Below, one piece after another: positions 15,689 through 25,364 of a DNA stretch of 64,000 nucleotides. The first letter of the stretch is position 1, and each line of letters begins with the position of its first letter. Under the pieces are notes generated by a model that worked only from the letters and a program-made list of their open reading frames with translations, had not been told where the DNA came from and did no database searches. Origin of the DNA: Paenibacillus alba (lineage in GTDB: Bacteria; Bacillota; Bacilli; Paenibacillales; NBRC-103111); assembly GCF_013204855.1 (NCBI RefSeq), contig NZ_JABMKZ010000003.1:496001-560000 (forward strand), written 5' to 3'. A program made the position numbers and the translations under genes.

Positions 15689-16953
15689 AAGAAGAACGCG
15701 AGAAAATTATTTTTTTAGCGGATTGCATGAGCTTCTACGCCAGCGTCGAAAAGGCGGATCATCCAGGATGTAAAAACAAACCGGTTGCTGTGGCCGGAGA
15801 CCCAGCAAGAAGATCAGGAATAATTTTAGCAGCATGCCCTATTGCAAAGAGCTTTGGAGTAACTACAGCGGAGCGTCTTGGTGAGGCACTAAACAAGTGT
15901 CCGGAACTCGTTATTATGCGTCCGCGCATGCAGCATTATATTGATGTCTCGCTGATGATCACGAAGATTTATGAGGAGTTCACTGATCTCGTTGAAGTCT
16001 TCAGCATTGATGAGCAATTTTTGGATGTTACTGCAAGCTTACCTATCTTTGGAGATCCTGTAACCATTGCCAAGTCGATTCAACAAAAAGTTCTAAGTCA
16101 AACAGGGGTATGGGTAAGAGTAGGTATAAGTTCTAATAAGATACTTGCTAAAATTGCAACTGATATATGGGCCAAGAAGAATGAAAGTGGCATTTTTACT
16201 TTGCCCAAAACAGAAGTTGAAGCTTTTTTGTGGCCGCAACCAGTAAATAAGATGTTCGGTGTCGGCTCGCGCATGACAGCACATTTTGCTCGTCTTGGAA
16301 TGACCACGATCGGCGATATTGCCAGAACGCCGCTACCACGTCTTAAGGATAAATTCCGTGCTCGCTTTGGGAAGCAATCAGATATTCATGCTGAAGTCAT
16401 GTGGAGAACCGCGAATGGCCTAGATGACTCTCCCGTCACACCTGGCACTTTTAATGCAGCTCCTAAATCAGTCGGTCACATGATGACTTTGCCGAGAGAT
16501 TACACTGAAAATATTGAGGTAGACACGATTCTTCTCGAGCTCACAGAGGAGGTTTGCCGAGATTGCCGTCGTAAAGGGTATATGGGCTGGGTCGTCTCAG
16601 TTAGCTGCATGTGCAGTCCTTACGAAACACCTACGGGCTTCTCACGGCAAATGAAGATGCCTGATCCAACTAATAACACGAATGCAGTTTACGAAGCCGT
16701 CAAGATACTATTCTATCGTTACTGGGATAAAATGCCGGTACGCCGCGTAGGAGTGACGCTTAGTAATCTTGTAGATGATGAAGGATACCAATTGACACTC
16801 TTTGAGGATCAGGTGAAGTCAAGAGCCTTAGATAAGGTTACTGACAAAATTAAGGATCGTTACGGCAGTGCTGCTATTGTAAGGGCATCATCGCTTACTA
16901 CTGCAGGGCAAGCAGCAGAGAGGTCGATGAAAATTGGAGGACATTATAGATGA
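15685..16953 (+). CDS. Y-family DNA polymerase (UvrX/PolY-like)
   Basis: 422 aa. Catalytic residues are in FLADCMSFYASVEK (first Asp, residue 13) and EVFSIDEQFLDVT (Asp-Glu pair). The palm and fingers run to about residue 170, the thumb helix-hairpin-helix is at MFGVGSRMTAHFARLGMTTI, and the little-finger domain follows. QLTLF near the end (YQLTLFEDQV) is a beta-clamp-binding motif. It performs translesion synthesis, and in this subfamily is SOS-induced. Length is normal. AT-richer than the paralogue at 25613, with which it shares most of its residues; a horizontally acquired copy is likely. Confidence 0.93.
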   Translation: MKEEREKIIFLADCMSFYASVEKADHPGCKNKPVAVAGDPARRSGIILAACPIAKSFGVTTAERLGEALNKCPELVIMRPRMQHYIDVSLMITKIYEEFTDLVEVFSIDEQFLDVTASLPIFGDPVTIAKSIQQKVLSQTGVWVRVGISSNKILAKIATDIWAKKNESGIFTLPKTEVEAFLWPQPVNKMFGVGSRMTAHFARLGMTTIGDIARTPLPRLKDKFRARFGKQSDIHAEVMWRTANGLDDSPVTPGTFNAAPKSVGHMMTLPRDYTENIEVDTILLELTEEVCRDCRRKGYMGWVVSVSCMCSPYETPTGFSRQMKMPDPTNNTNAVYEAVKILFYRYWDKMPVRRVGVTLSNLVDDEGYQLTLFEDQVKSRALDKVTDKIKDRYGSAAIVRASSLTTAGQAAERSMKIGGHYR

Positions 16954-17453
16954 GTAAAAAACTGGAAAAGAATGGACTGTGGGAATCTAGCCGAATGATG
17001 CTTCCACAACATAAGGAGGCATTTCAGAACAGACTTAACGATAAAGTAGTTCAACATGGCCGCCCAACAGCAGAAGAAATCAATATGATGAGAGATTATG
17101 CTTTATTACCCATCATATATTCGATTATTTTAAAAAAGGCCCGAGAGGTAGAGGGCTCTTCCGAAACGTTAAGAGTGCTCTATTCTAAAGTTGCCCAGGT
17201 TCTTGCAAAAAACATTCATGCCGATTTATCAAAAGTAAAAAGAAGCTTGATGGAAAAAAACATCCGCATTTTTGAAGAGGAAAAAGATGATCGGATGATC
17301 CGATACAGATATATCTACGGAGGGTACGAAGACAGTTTTACAATCACTAGAGATTATATGCGTGCGGAAATAGGTGTGAGGATTGGACGTTATGCTGATG
17401 GTCTTGTAACTAATATGTATGGCGCGGCAAGGTCAGATGAGAAACAAATATAA
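16950..17453 (+). CDS. YolD-like protein
   Basis: 167 aa. The N-terminus GLWESSRMMLPQHKEAFQ is the YolD signature (W-SSRMMLPEH). The second half is helical (DYALLPIIYSIILKKAREVE) and ends with an aromatic hairpin, shared with the 15320 protein. YolD-like genes accompany Y-family polymerase genes (uvrX, yqjW) in Bacilli; a regulatory or accessory role in translesion synthesis is inferred. It overlaps the polymerase stop by 4 bp. A paralogue lies at 26845. Confidence 0.88.
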   Translation: MSKKLEKNGLWESSRMMLPQHKEAFQNRLNDKVVQHGRPTAEEINMMRDYALLPIIYSIILKKAREVEGSSETLRVLYSKVAQVLAKNIHADLSKVKRSLMEKNIRIFEEEKDDRMIRYRYIYGGYEDSFTITRDYMRAEIGVRIGRYADGLVTNMYGAARSDEKQI

Positions 17454-17462
17454 ACCATGAAG

Positions 17463-17499
17463 AAGCCCGATGGAAAATGTCTCCATCGGGCTTGATTTA
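17463..17499 (+). terminator. Terminator of the polymerase operon
   Basis: AAGCCCGATGGA and TCCATCGGGCTT with a seven-base loop, then GATTTATT. The host copy after the second yolD (27361-27396) has the same CAGCCCGAT-type stem, so the operon ends are homologous too. Confidence 0.75.
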
Positions 17500-17548
17500 T
17501 TAAATAGAAATAAGCGGGGCGCTTTCGTTAGTGTTATGTACCCAACGG

Positions 17549-20500
17549 CTATTCAAATCGTTCGTTATGCTCCCTTTCATGTTTCAACTCCCCCTCACGT
17601 TCTAAACGGATTTCTTCAACAAATGCTCTTTCCTGTTGTATAGCCCAATCCTTAACGATAGGATTTTCATGGTTTTGAAGTTCTAACAAAAGGTGTAATC
17701 GAGACTGTAGTATTTCTGCCCGGGATCCACTCCATGAGGTTGGCCTAAACCTTGACTTTAACTTGTTTAAAATAAGAATGGGGTCGGAGGAATTGTTAAT
17801 TAAACTCATTGCTAGTGGTGTCCATTGCAGTCCGCTGCCAAGATCTCTATATGGCACAACAACTGATGCGGCTACGGGATACCTTGTGGTGGGATTAACA
17901 TTACACCATTTTAGTATCACATCATCATTGATAGCTAATATCGGATTACGGTGCGTCGCAATATCCTCCGAAAACAATCGGGCTATCCTATAATTAAGAT
18001 GATCGCTTTTCCCGAGAAAAACATCAATGAAGACTAATGGATGTGAAGAAGCTAATGAAAATAAGCTTTGATCATAATCTGTAGTGGAAATGTCGTAATT
18101 CTCCAATGCCTCAGTAATTTTTGTGAGAACTATGCGAGTATTCTCGCTCGCGGCTTCGTTAGCAAAACAATATTCTAAGATGTTTGCTAATTTGTAGTCT
18201 ATACCGGGAGCATTCTTACCGGAAAATGTATACTCGATGAGTAATTCTTGTCCTATTGAAGCAATTAATTCACTAACATCATCTTTTATCTTTGCGTGAA
18301 TTCTCATCTGAAGAATATCAATAGCAACATATATACCTTCACTTTTGGAGGATATTTTTCTCAGCAATTCACATAGATCAGCATCATCGATTACATCATG
18401 AGCCTTTCCGTAAGCTAAATTTCCATATACCCATACTGGTGCCACCCCTAGATCAAGCGAATGCATAAGCCGCGCAACACCTTTTTTGCTTATGTCCACA
18501 CTGGTTTGAATAAATGGAAACACCACAGATAGAACCTTATTAGTAACAGCTTCGTCTAACAAGTCCTCAGATAGATTATTATTTGATTTAGAAAGGGTGT
18601 TTAAAAAACCTCTCAGTAACTGGAAATTACGTTTAGGTTCATCTATTAAAGATAATTGTTCCACAATTTTACCCCAGACATTTCTCGGATCACCATTCCC
18701 TTCTGCTAAACCTTGTCCAAATTGAAATATCCTCATACCCTCATTACTTAAAAGCTCGGGCAATAGCTCGTGAAAAATATCCATTTGTGATCCAACTTCA
18801 CGTCCGAATGTACGAGTTCTTTCTTCTACCATTGTATAAACATCGCTTGCGCTTCCGCCTTCATCTTCAACTGCATCGATCAAGTCATAAGTAGTTCTAA
18901 ACCCGGACAGAGTGTATAATTTGATTTGATCTATAAAATTAGTCGGCTCTAAAAGTTTGATTATGGTATCCAATCTAGATACTACGTCCGGTACCATATT
19001 TTCTGCATCAAACCTTTTAGTGCTTTTTACGGCTACCCATCCTTCACTCCAACTAGCCTTTGCTGAAATAGCTTCTATAGCAGTCTCCAATTCATCATAC
19101 ATGGCCGCCTTTGTCCAGAGACCTCGGAACTTCTCAGCCAGAAGGCTCTTAAGTTTAATTGATACTGGGTTCTCAGAAACGGAAATTGCTACTGTGTAAT
19201 CAAGAAATAATTCATACCATTGTTTTACATTTTCATTATTTTCAGGTGAATAGCCATAATCTCTTGCACGAGCACCAAATTCGAAATCATAAGAGGAACT
19301 AAAATGCCAAGACTCCAACGCCGCACTTAACAAAGAAACGCCCAAGTTTGCATGATCTTCTGAATCAGACTCTATTAATCTGGAAATGACATTTAATCTT
19401 TGTACAGGAGAAGCATGGGTGCCAGATAGATAAATATAAAAAAGCGATTTTAATAAACTTCTTATTGAATCGCTTTTTTCATTTGGGTTTTCCGCCAATG
19501 CAAATTGACACAGAAGATGAGTTGATCTTTCGAATAATTCTTGTTCATATGCTATTGATCTAAGAAGTCGTGTGAAATATCTAAAATGATTATTTTCTCG
19601 AGTGAAAAATTTTCCAACGTCTTTTTGATTAGCAACATTCTCAATAGTTGAGAGGATTAACGTAGGATCCACCGGAGCGATATTTCTAAACAGAGTAATA
19701 CCAAGTTCATTTAAGTCTCTAATATCTCGTAAAATGCCTGTATTAGATAACCAATCGTGTACAATTTCTTTTGCAGCAGCAGAATTATGAAGATAACCTA
19801 GTCGTCTTGAGAAAGAGGTTAACAACCTCTCAGAACCACCACTTAGAAAAAATTTAGTGATGTCGCTATTCGGGATATTTTCCAATGCTCTTGTGGCCAA
19901 ACGGTTAGCAACTGCGTGAGGTAAAACAGCTCGCCAATTACTTCTTTGTTGTACAAGATCACGACGTTTCAATTCACTGATATTTTCGTAAAGTTCTCGA
20001 ACGCTCATTTCTAATAAGGAACCTAAGAGCGTAAGTTCAGTATTTTCGTCTTCTCCAGTTCTGCAATCGAATGAATACACTAGGGAACAAACTTCTGCTG
20101 CTTTTTGTAATTTGCTGTCTGGTATGTTTCGTTGAAAAAATAACCTTTCAAATAATTCTTGGTCTCTTAGTCTGGAAATATCCTCTCCTCTTTCAATTGT
20201 TCTTGCTAGGGCGATAGCAATACGAGCATTTCCACCGGAGAATTCAGCTATTGTACGTGCGCTTACTTGGCTAATTTGACCAAATCGTGCAAGCATAACC
20301 TTTTCAATTAATTCAACTGAAGCTGGTTCAAGTCGATAAACGTCCGTTTCTTCAGGTTGATCTTCTCTGACGTCATACTCGATTGTGATCAAACTAATAA
20401 GACTTCCGGCTACCGAACATATGGAAGTCAATCGTCTATGTAAATCCGGTGGGCAATTATCAATAACAAGTACAATTGGCTTCTGGAGTGCAATCAACCT

Positions 20501-21358
20501 TTCCGTGAAATTTCTTGGGTCTGGGAAGGGACTATCACTAATATCAGAGTAAAATACTTGAGATCGATTTAATGGCATATCACCGATTCGTTCATCAAAC
20601 AAAGCCTGTATTAGTCGAGTCTTACCCACTCCAGACAACCCAACTAAACGAACCGAGGATCTTGGACGACTAAGTGTATTCCTAAGTTCATTTATACCAT
20701 CTACTATAGAAATACCTTCTGGATTTGTATTTGTAGCATTATATAATCGAACATGTGCATCAGCAATGTACTCTTCTTTAATACCTTCGGGGCAGTTAGC
20801 CCAATTATCGTATGCTTTCCATCCATGAATTGGCCTTCCGATTTTTTCTCGTACCCATAGAACAAGTGCAGGATGTGTACGAACCCACCCAGCTACTCGT
20901 TCGCGATCATAGAAGTCAAGCTTGATCTGTGAAGAATTTACGTAATCAGATGTTGCATTCTGCATCGCTGTTTTTCTTTTTTTTAATGATGAGTCCGATG
21001 TTGATCCTTGGCTACTTATAATGATGTAGGCTCCATTGGCATCTGCTAAATCTTTAATTACTTGCCTAAGTGCGCCTTCCGGACGCATTTCAGTGATGAT
21101 TTCAGAAGGTGGCATATCAGGTTTTTTTACTTGAAATCCTGTACCTGATCTTGGTATAAAACTGTCGCTAGGTAAAGTAGCGGTTATCTCAACACGAACA
21201 TCAAGCCCACCATCACTTGCATTTTGATGGCCACCCCATGTAACCCCTGCGATAGGTAAACCAGCAGAACGTAACTCTGCTTCACAAAGAAGGCCAACAA
21301 GTGATCTGAGATCTGTATCGTTTAATTCTTTTATATCATTACCTGTAATTTCAAGCAT
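17549..21358 (-). CDS. PD-(D/E)xK-like nuclease fused to STAND-like NTPase
   Basis: 1269 aa. Residues 15-80 carry a restriction-endonuclease-like core: CEAELR helix (E26, E28), SDGGLDVRVE (D49, D53) and GFQVKK (Q76, K78), the QxK variant seen in Mrr-like enzymes. A P-loop GLSGVGKT is at 240-247 and Walker B PIVLVIDN at 294-301, followed by helical and winged-helix segments (RDLVQQRSNWRAVLPHAVAN). From about residue 480 to the end it is helical-repeat-like. This nuclease-NTPase-repeat order is that of Avs/STAND anti-phage sensors, in which ligand binding triggers oligomerisation and DNA cleavage. GGAGG precedes the ATG. It is coupled to a small upstream ORF. Family membership is inferred, not demonstrated. 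Confidence 0.75.
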   Translation of the reverse strand: MLEITGNDIKELNDTDLRSLVGLLCEAELRSAGLPIAGVTWGGHQNASDGGLDVRVEITATLPSDSFIPRSGTGFQVKKPDMPPSEIITEMRPEGALRQVIKDLADANGAYIIISSQGSTSDSSLKKRKTAMQNATSDYVNSSQIKLDFYDRERVAGWVRTHPALVLWVREKIGRPIHGWKAYDNWANCPEGIKEEYIADAHVRLYNATNTNPEGISIVDGINELRNTLSRPRSSVRLVGLSGVGKTRLIQALFDERIGDMPLNRSQVFYSDISDSPFPDPRNFTERLIALQKPIVLVIDNCPPDLHRRLTSICSVAGSLISLITIEYDVREDQPEETDVYRLEPASVELIEKVMLARFGQISQVSARTIAEFSGGNARIAIALARTIERGEDISRLRDQELFERLFFQRNIPDSKLQKAAEVCSLVYSFDCRTGEDENTELTLLGSLLEMSVRELYENISELKRRDLVQQRSNWRAVLPHAVANRLATRALENIPNSDITKFFLSGGSERLLTSFSRRLGYLHNSAAAKEIVHDWLSNTGILRDIRDLNELGITLFRNIAPVDPTLILSTIENVANQKDVGKFFTRENNHFRYFTRLLRSIAYEQELFERSTHLLCQFALAENPNEKSDSIRSLLKSLFYIYLSGTHASPVQRLNVISRLIESDSEDHANLGVSLLSAALESWHFSSSYDFEFGARARDYGYSPENNENVKQWYELFLDYTVAISVSENPVSIKLKSLLAEKFRGLWTKAAMYDELETAIEAISAKASWSEGWVAVKSTKRFDAENMVPDVVSRLDTIIKLLEPTNFIDQIKLYTLSGFRTTYDLIDAVEDEGGSASDVYTMVEERTRTFGREVGSQMDIFHELLPELLSNEGMRIFQFGQGLAEGNGDPRNVWGKIVEQLSLIDEPKRNFQLLRGFLNTLSKSNNNLSEDLLDEAVTNKVLSVVFPFIQTSVDISKKGVARLMHSLDLGVAPVWVYGNLAYGKAHDVIDDADLCELLRKISSKSEGIYVAIDILQMRIHAKIKDDVSELIASIGQELLIEYTFSGKNAPGIDYKLANILEYCFANEAASENTRIVLTKITEALENYDISTTDYDQSLFSLASSHPLVFIDVFLGKSDHLNYRIARLFSEDIATHRNPILAINDDVILKWCNVNPTTRYPVAASVVVPYRDLGSGLQWTPLAMSLINNSSDPILILNKLKSRFRPTSWSGSRAEILQSRLHLLLELQNHENPIVKDWAIQQERAFVEEIRLEREGELKHEREHNERFE

Positions 21359-21591
21359 AAAAATCCTCCTTTGAATCTAAGTAATTTGGCATATCGTACT
21401 GATTTGTTCTCAACGAATATCTAAAAATAAAAGCATTTGCAATCGCGTTAGAGTTTCTTGCATGTTGGACGATAAACGGAAACTGAGGGTTGCGTGTCCT
21501 TGGTTTATTGATCATGTACAAATGGGCACTTCTATTTGTAGCATTTTCAATTCTAGCTTTCAATTGGACAAGTTCTTGCCATTGTAGCCAT
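21351..21591 (-). pseudogene. Small gene coupled to the nuclease-NTPase, frameshifted
   Basis: GAGGAG lies ten bases before an ATG at 21591 that reads MATMARTCPIES and stops. One base away the frame reads QELVQLKARIENATNRSAHL, then YMINKPRTRNPQFPFIVQHA and ends DSKEDFYA at 21351. That stop overlaps the start of the 1269-aa gene (ATGCTTGA), a sign of translational coupling. Removing one base near codon 5 gives a 79-aa basic protein. It is either a real mutation, a sequencing error or programmed frameshifting. Family unknown. Confidence 0.5.
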
Positions 21592-21971
21592 TATCGTTTC
21601 ACTCCTCAAGAATGACAAAAAGGGGGAGAGAGTGAAAAAAAGCGTTGCTTTAACCCAAGCTTCCATAATTCGCTGCTTTCCGCGATTAAATGCCAATTTT
21701 ATTATAAAGCATCTACCAATACCTGGAAACATGTATGTCTTTAGCACTACTTAAGTTCATTTTTTAGCGAAGTATTAAGGAAAATAAACCATTAGACTGG
21801 CGATGGCGTTAATACGAACAGGCAGGATAGTTACAATAAAGGAAAAACTATTATTATAGAGAATAAGTTCATAAATACGTATTTGGGGGTACTCTCATGT
21901 AATATAAGTATTCCACTGAGGTAGAATGAGATTTAAATGTGAGCGATTACTTAAATATGGAGTGAAAACAA
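21592..21971. other. Divergent intergenic region
   Basis: Separates the leftward nuclease-NTPase unit from the rightward CHAT gene. It must contain both promoters. No convincing gene: a 64-codon minus-strand frame (21553-21747) looks non-coding apart from its last 13 codons. GTTAATACGAACAGGCAGG near 21807 recalls the gene-end motif of the array further left. Confidence 0.45.
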
Positions 21972-24224
21972 GTGAGAATAGAATTTAATAAGGTATGCAA
22001 TGAACTACTTATCCATGAACAAGTAATCGATAAAGAAAAGATTCTAGAACTGAAAAGAATTTCCAAAAAAGGTGTCAAAGAAACAATCGTAAGTGATATT
22101 TATAACGTAATTTTAAGCTTGTTACAGAGTATGGACTATAGTAAGTTAGTTCAAACTGGAAAATTAATTGATTTATTTATCGAATTTAATAATAAGTTTC
22201 TTAATACAAAAGGATATTTTAATACTAATCTTTCGAGAAAGAAAAAAGCGCCTTACTTTTATATCATGATGTTCGCAATGGATTTGTGTACCAAATATGC
22301 GGTTTTACTCGAAATCCTAGGTTTACCTGGAGAATCTTTCAAATATTTAATTAAAGGTTATGATCCGTTGCATGTAACATATTGTAAAGATTTAGGTACT
22401 GGAGATCTCGTTCTAAACCCAGAAAGATATGAAGAGTTTGAGAAGGATTGGATAATGTTTATCAGTAGTAAGGTTCCATTAGTACGTCAAAATTATATGA
22501 GGCGCGAAGCGTTAAACATGCGTTTACGCCTTGTTTTAGGTGATATTAATAATGAAGGGTACAGCAAATATGTAAAGAACCAATTTTATATAACATTGGG
22601 TGTGTTCGCAACCCCAGAAGATATTAGGTATCTTTCAAATGCAGCTTTAGTACTTTCTAAGTACTACAATGATATTGACTTTGTAAAGACAGTTCTAGAT
22701 CAAGCAATTTCAGATCTTAAAAAACAACTAAATATAGAACTGCAAAAAAAATCTAGTGATGCATTTGATATTGCCTATACACTATTTGAACTTGAAAGAA
22801 ATATTTCACATGCCTTAACTGCAGCCCAATCCTTAGATGCATCTCAAATGGATAGAGAACAACGAGTATTTGGTGATCAACTTCGACACAAATTAACTCT
22901 ACTAGGTAATGAACTTCAATTTGATGAGATGAGAATAAGAAATTCATTCGAAGGGTTTTTGAACCTTATTAATTCTATATTCAAAGATGAAATTTATAAT
23001 AAAATCGCGAGGCAGCGGCATAGTCAAGTAATAATTGATACAGTTATACATTGTATTAATAACAACCGTGCTGATCTCGCTCTTGAACTGGCTTATCAAT
23101 GGAAAACGAATCATAAATACGAATCGAATCCAAATGAAGCTATTATTTTAGCAATAGCAAATCTTAATAATGAGCACGTTTATTATTTAATTGACCAACA
23201 ACACGAGTTCTCTGCCTTACAAGTAAGTAGTGAATTGAATTCTAATGAAATAATTCGATTACAAAGCGAAATAGAAGGTGCATGGATGGTTATTCTTGAA
23301 GACCCAGATACCTTTTATTACGACACTGATTTAATGGGAAGAAATAATGTCAATGTTTCAAACGATTATGAAAACAAATTGATAGATTTTTATGGCCTCA
23401 ACGCTCTAAAAAAAATATTAGTCGATCTACCCAAGAATGTTGAAATACGTTTTTTTGAACTTTCATGGAGTAACACACCAATCATTCCAATGTTAGTAGG
23501 GGAAATAGGCAGATCAATCAGTGCTTTAACAAGTAATAAGCCATATGTACAAAGAAGCATTAAAAAAGTTCTGATTTGGTGTGATCCTGAAGATAATCTT
23601 TATTTTGGACAGAATGAAAAAGATTATATTGTGTCAATATTAAATAGTTTTCAAATTGAACCATTGATATTTAATGGTAGCAAAGAATGTATAAAAAGTA
23701 AGTTTATTCAACACTACTCGAGTAATGATTACGATTTAATATGGATTATGTGTCACGGAAGTTTTGATTCCGATGATCCAACTAAGTCACTACTTTTTGT
23801 TGAAAAAGATAATCCAATTACAGCAAAAGAGTTATCTGACATATCACCTAAAGATAGGATGGATAGAAGACTTTTGGTCCTTAATGCCTGTCAAAGCAGT
23901 GTATCATCAGTTCGATATAATTCTATGGGATTTACCGGTTTAGGAACAATGATAACATCAGAAGGCCAATCCGTGATAGGGCATCTGTGGTCTGTAGATT
24001 CTAGAGCAAGTGCGGTATTTGGAACTTTACTTCTGAAGAATTTAATGTGTACTGCTGTATGGACTGAGGCTATGGTTGAAACTATTATAACTTTGCGACA
24101 AGAAAATGAGAGGATAATAGATAGTTTGAAGGAAATAGTAAAGGATTTTAGTTTAATCACACCTTATACTACCCTTCAACTAAGAGATTTATATTTTTCT
24201 TGTTCTTCAATCATTTATATTTAA
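21972..24224 (+). CDS. CHAT-domain (caspase-like) protease
   Basis: 750 aa. The C-terminal 200 residues are a CHAT domain: IWIMCHGSFDSDDPTKSLLF with the catalytic His (about H595) and RRLLVLNACQSSVSS with the Cys (about C640), then GLGTMITSEGQSVIGHLWSV. The first 500 residues are helical and probably hold ligand or partner-binding repeats (KYYNDIDFVKTVLDQAISDL; RADLALELAYQWKTNHK). CHAT proteases act in bacterial immunity by cleaving toxins, pore-formers or sigma-inhibitors. GTG start with GGAGTG upstream. It faces away from the nuclease-NTPase and precedes a membrane protein. The target is unknown. Confidence 0.85.
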   Translation: MRIEFNKVCNELLIHEQVIDKEKILELKRISKKGVKETIVSDIYNVILSLLQSMDYSKLVQTGKLIDLFIEFNNKFLNTKGYFNTNLSRKKKAPYFYIMMFAMDLCTKYAVLLEILGLPGESFKYLIKGYDPLHVTYCKDLGTGDLVLNPERYEEFEKDWIMFISSKVPLVRQNYMRREALNMRLRLVLGDINNEGYSKYVKNQFYITLGVFATPEDIRYLSNAALVLSKYYNDIDFVKTVLDQAISDLKKQLNIELQKKSSDAFDIAYTLFELERNISHALTAAQSLDASQMDREQRVFGDQLRHKLTLLGNELQFDEMRIRNSFEGFLNLINSIFKDEIYNKIARQRHSQVIIDTVIHCINNNRADLALELAYQWKTNHKYESNPNEAIILAIANLNNEHVYYLIDQQHEFSALQVSSELNSNEIIRLQSEIEGAWMVILEDPDTFYYDTDLMGRNNVNVSNDYENKLIDFYGLNALKKILVDLPKNVEIRFFELSWSNTPIIPMLVGEIGRSISALTSNKPYVQRSIKKVLIWCDPEDNLYFGQNEKDYIVSILNSFQIEPLIFNGSKECIKSKFIQHYSSNDYDLIWIMCHGSFDSDDPTKSLLFVEKDNPITAKELSDISPKDRMDRRLLVLNACQSSVSSVRYNSMGFTGLGTMITSEGQSVIGHLWSVDSRASAVFGTLLLKNLMCTAVWTEAMVETIITLRQENERIIDSLKEIVKDFSLITPYTTLQLRDLYFSCSSIIYI

Positions 24225-24473
24225 ATTAAAAATAAGATATATTAAATGGATTGTTTTTTTAAAAATGATTTTCCAAGCTGTACTGGGCTGAGTAAATGAA
24301 CCTACCATTTATCATTTCTTGAATTACTTCTTCTTGACAATATATAGAGAACCCCCTGCCTACCATCGTTCGACACCTGTAATATAGTCTCTATGAACTA
24401 AAGAAGTAGAAATTGATTCAATTTTTGAAACAGGTGATAATTTCAAGTTTGTTAATATTGAGGAGGAATCGCT
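24225..24473. other. Intergenic, CHAT to membrane protein gene
   Basis: 249 bp, AT-rich. CTTGACAATATATAG (24341 on) could be a -35 but lacks a clear -10 at the right spacing. No gene seen. The distance leaves open whether the two genes share one transcript. Confidence 0.35.
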
Positions 24474-25316
24474 TTGACCAATGCATTTGATTGGAAGATA
24501 TTATTAACCAGTGTGACCATAAGTGCCTTAGTTACTTCTGTTCTTGGGTCGTGGCTTAAAAGTCGATTTGATAAAGCACTTGAAAAACATAAATACGAAT
24601 TAGAATTAACAAAGGTCAAGGTTAACTCAGAACATCAAAAAGATATTGAGATTTTGAAATCAAATATTGCTCAAATAAACGATTTAAAGAAAAAGAATTT
24701 AGAGTATTATCAAGCTATTTTTCAAGTATCACAAAGTAAAAGATTAATAGCGATAGAAAAAGTGTGGGAAAATTATCTAGATATCCGCGGATATATTTCA
24801 CCAATAATTAGCTTTTACAGTTGTTTGCTGCCAAAAGAATATCTTGAAGTATATAAAGAAAAGAGTTCGAAAAATCCCTTTGATCTACAATCATTGGATA
24901 CACGTACATGGATACCTAGTTTTGATTCTATTAAAGAAACTGTTGAGATAGAAAAGTTGCGCCCATTTCTTGGTGAAACGCTTTACTTGAAAGTAAGATC
25001 AGCATACTACGTTGCCATAAGATTAGTTTATAAATTCAAAATAGAGTATGATAATGGAGTTGAATATCAATGGATTAACGATGAATTGTTAATGGGACAT
25101 ATTGAAGTTTGTCTTGGTACAGATTCTTCTGAGTTTCAGTATATTAAGAGTTCTAACAACCCAATGTATATACAACATGTTTTTGGTTTTATCAGTAATG
25201 AATTAAGCAAAGTGATGAACGAAGTTATTTCAGGTGATCTTGGGTCGAAATTAAGTTTAGAAAAAACGCAATTACTTCTAAATAATAATCAGTTTAATAA
25301 TAATATTTTCAAATAA
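24474..25316 (+). CDS. Membrane-anchored coiled-coil protein
   Basis: 280 aa. One N-terminal membrane helix (ILLTSVTISALVTSVLGSWL, residues 9-28) is followed by a basic stretch and a long coiled coil (FDKALEKHKYELELTKVKVN through IEILKSNIAQINDLKKKNLE). The C-terminal 180 residues are helical and soluble. TTG start with GAGGAGG upstream. The anchor-then-coil form is common in membrane effectors of abortive-infection systems, and its place behind a CHAT protease gene makes it a possible substrate or effector. No homologue recognised. Confidence 0.7.
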   Translation: MTNAFDWKILLTSVTISALVTSVLGSWLKSRFDKALEKHKYELELTKVKVNSEHQKDIEILKSNIAQINDLKKKNLEYYQAIFQVSQSKRLIAIEKVWENYLDIRGYISPIISFYSCLLPKEYLEVYKEKSSKNPFDLQSLDTRTWIPSFDSIKETVEIEKLRPFLGETLYLKVRSAYYVAIRLVYKFKIEYDNGVEYQWINDELLMGHIEVCLGTDSSEFQYIKSSNNPMYIQHVFGFISNELSKVMNEVISGDLGSKLSLEKTQLLLNNNQFNNNIFK

Positions 25317-25336
25317 AATACTAGTTTTATTGGAGT

Positions 25337-25364
25337 AGCATCTTTGAAAAGATGCTGCTTTTTT
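25337..25364 (+). terminator. Terminator of the CHAT unit
   Basis: AGCATCTTT pairs with AAAGATGCT, followed by GCTTTTTTATT. It closes the island's last gene. Confidence 0.75.

Noticed and set aside
24474-25316. Bacterial gasdermin as CHAT partner
   Set aside because: Gasdermins are beta-rich and lack an N-terminal membrane helix plus coiled coil, as seen here.
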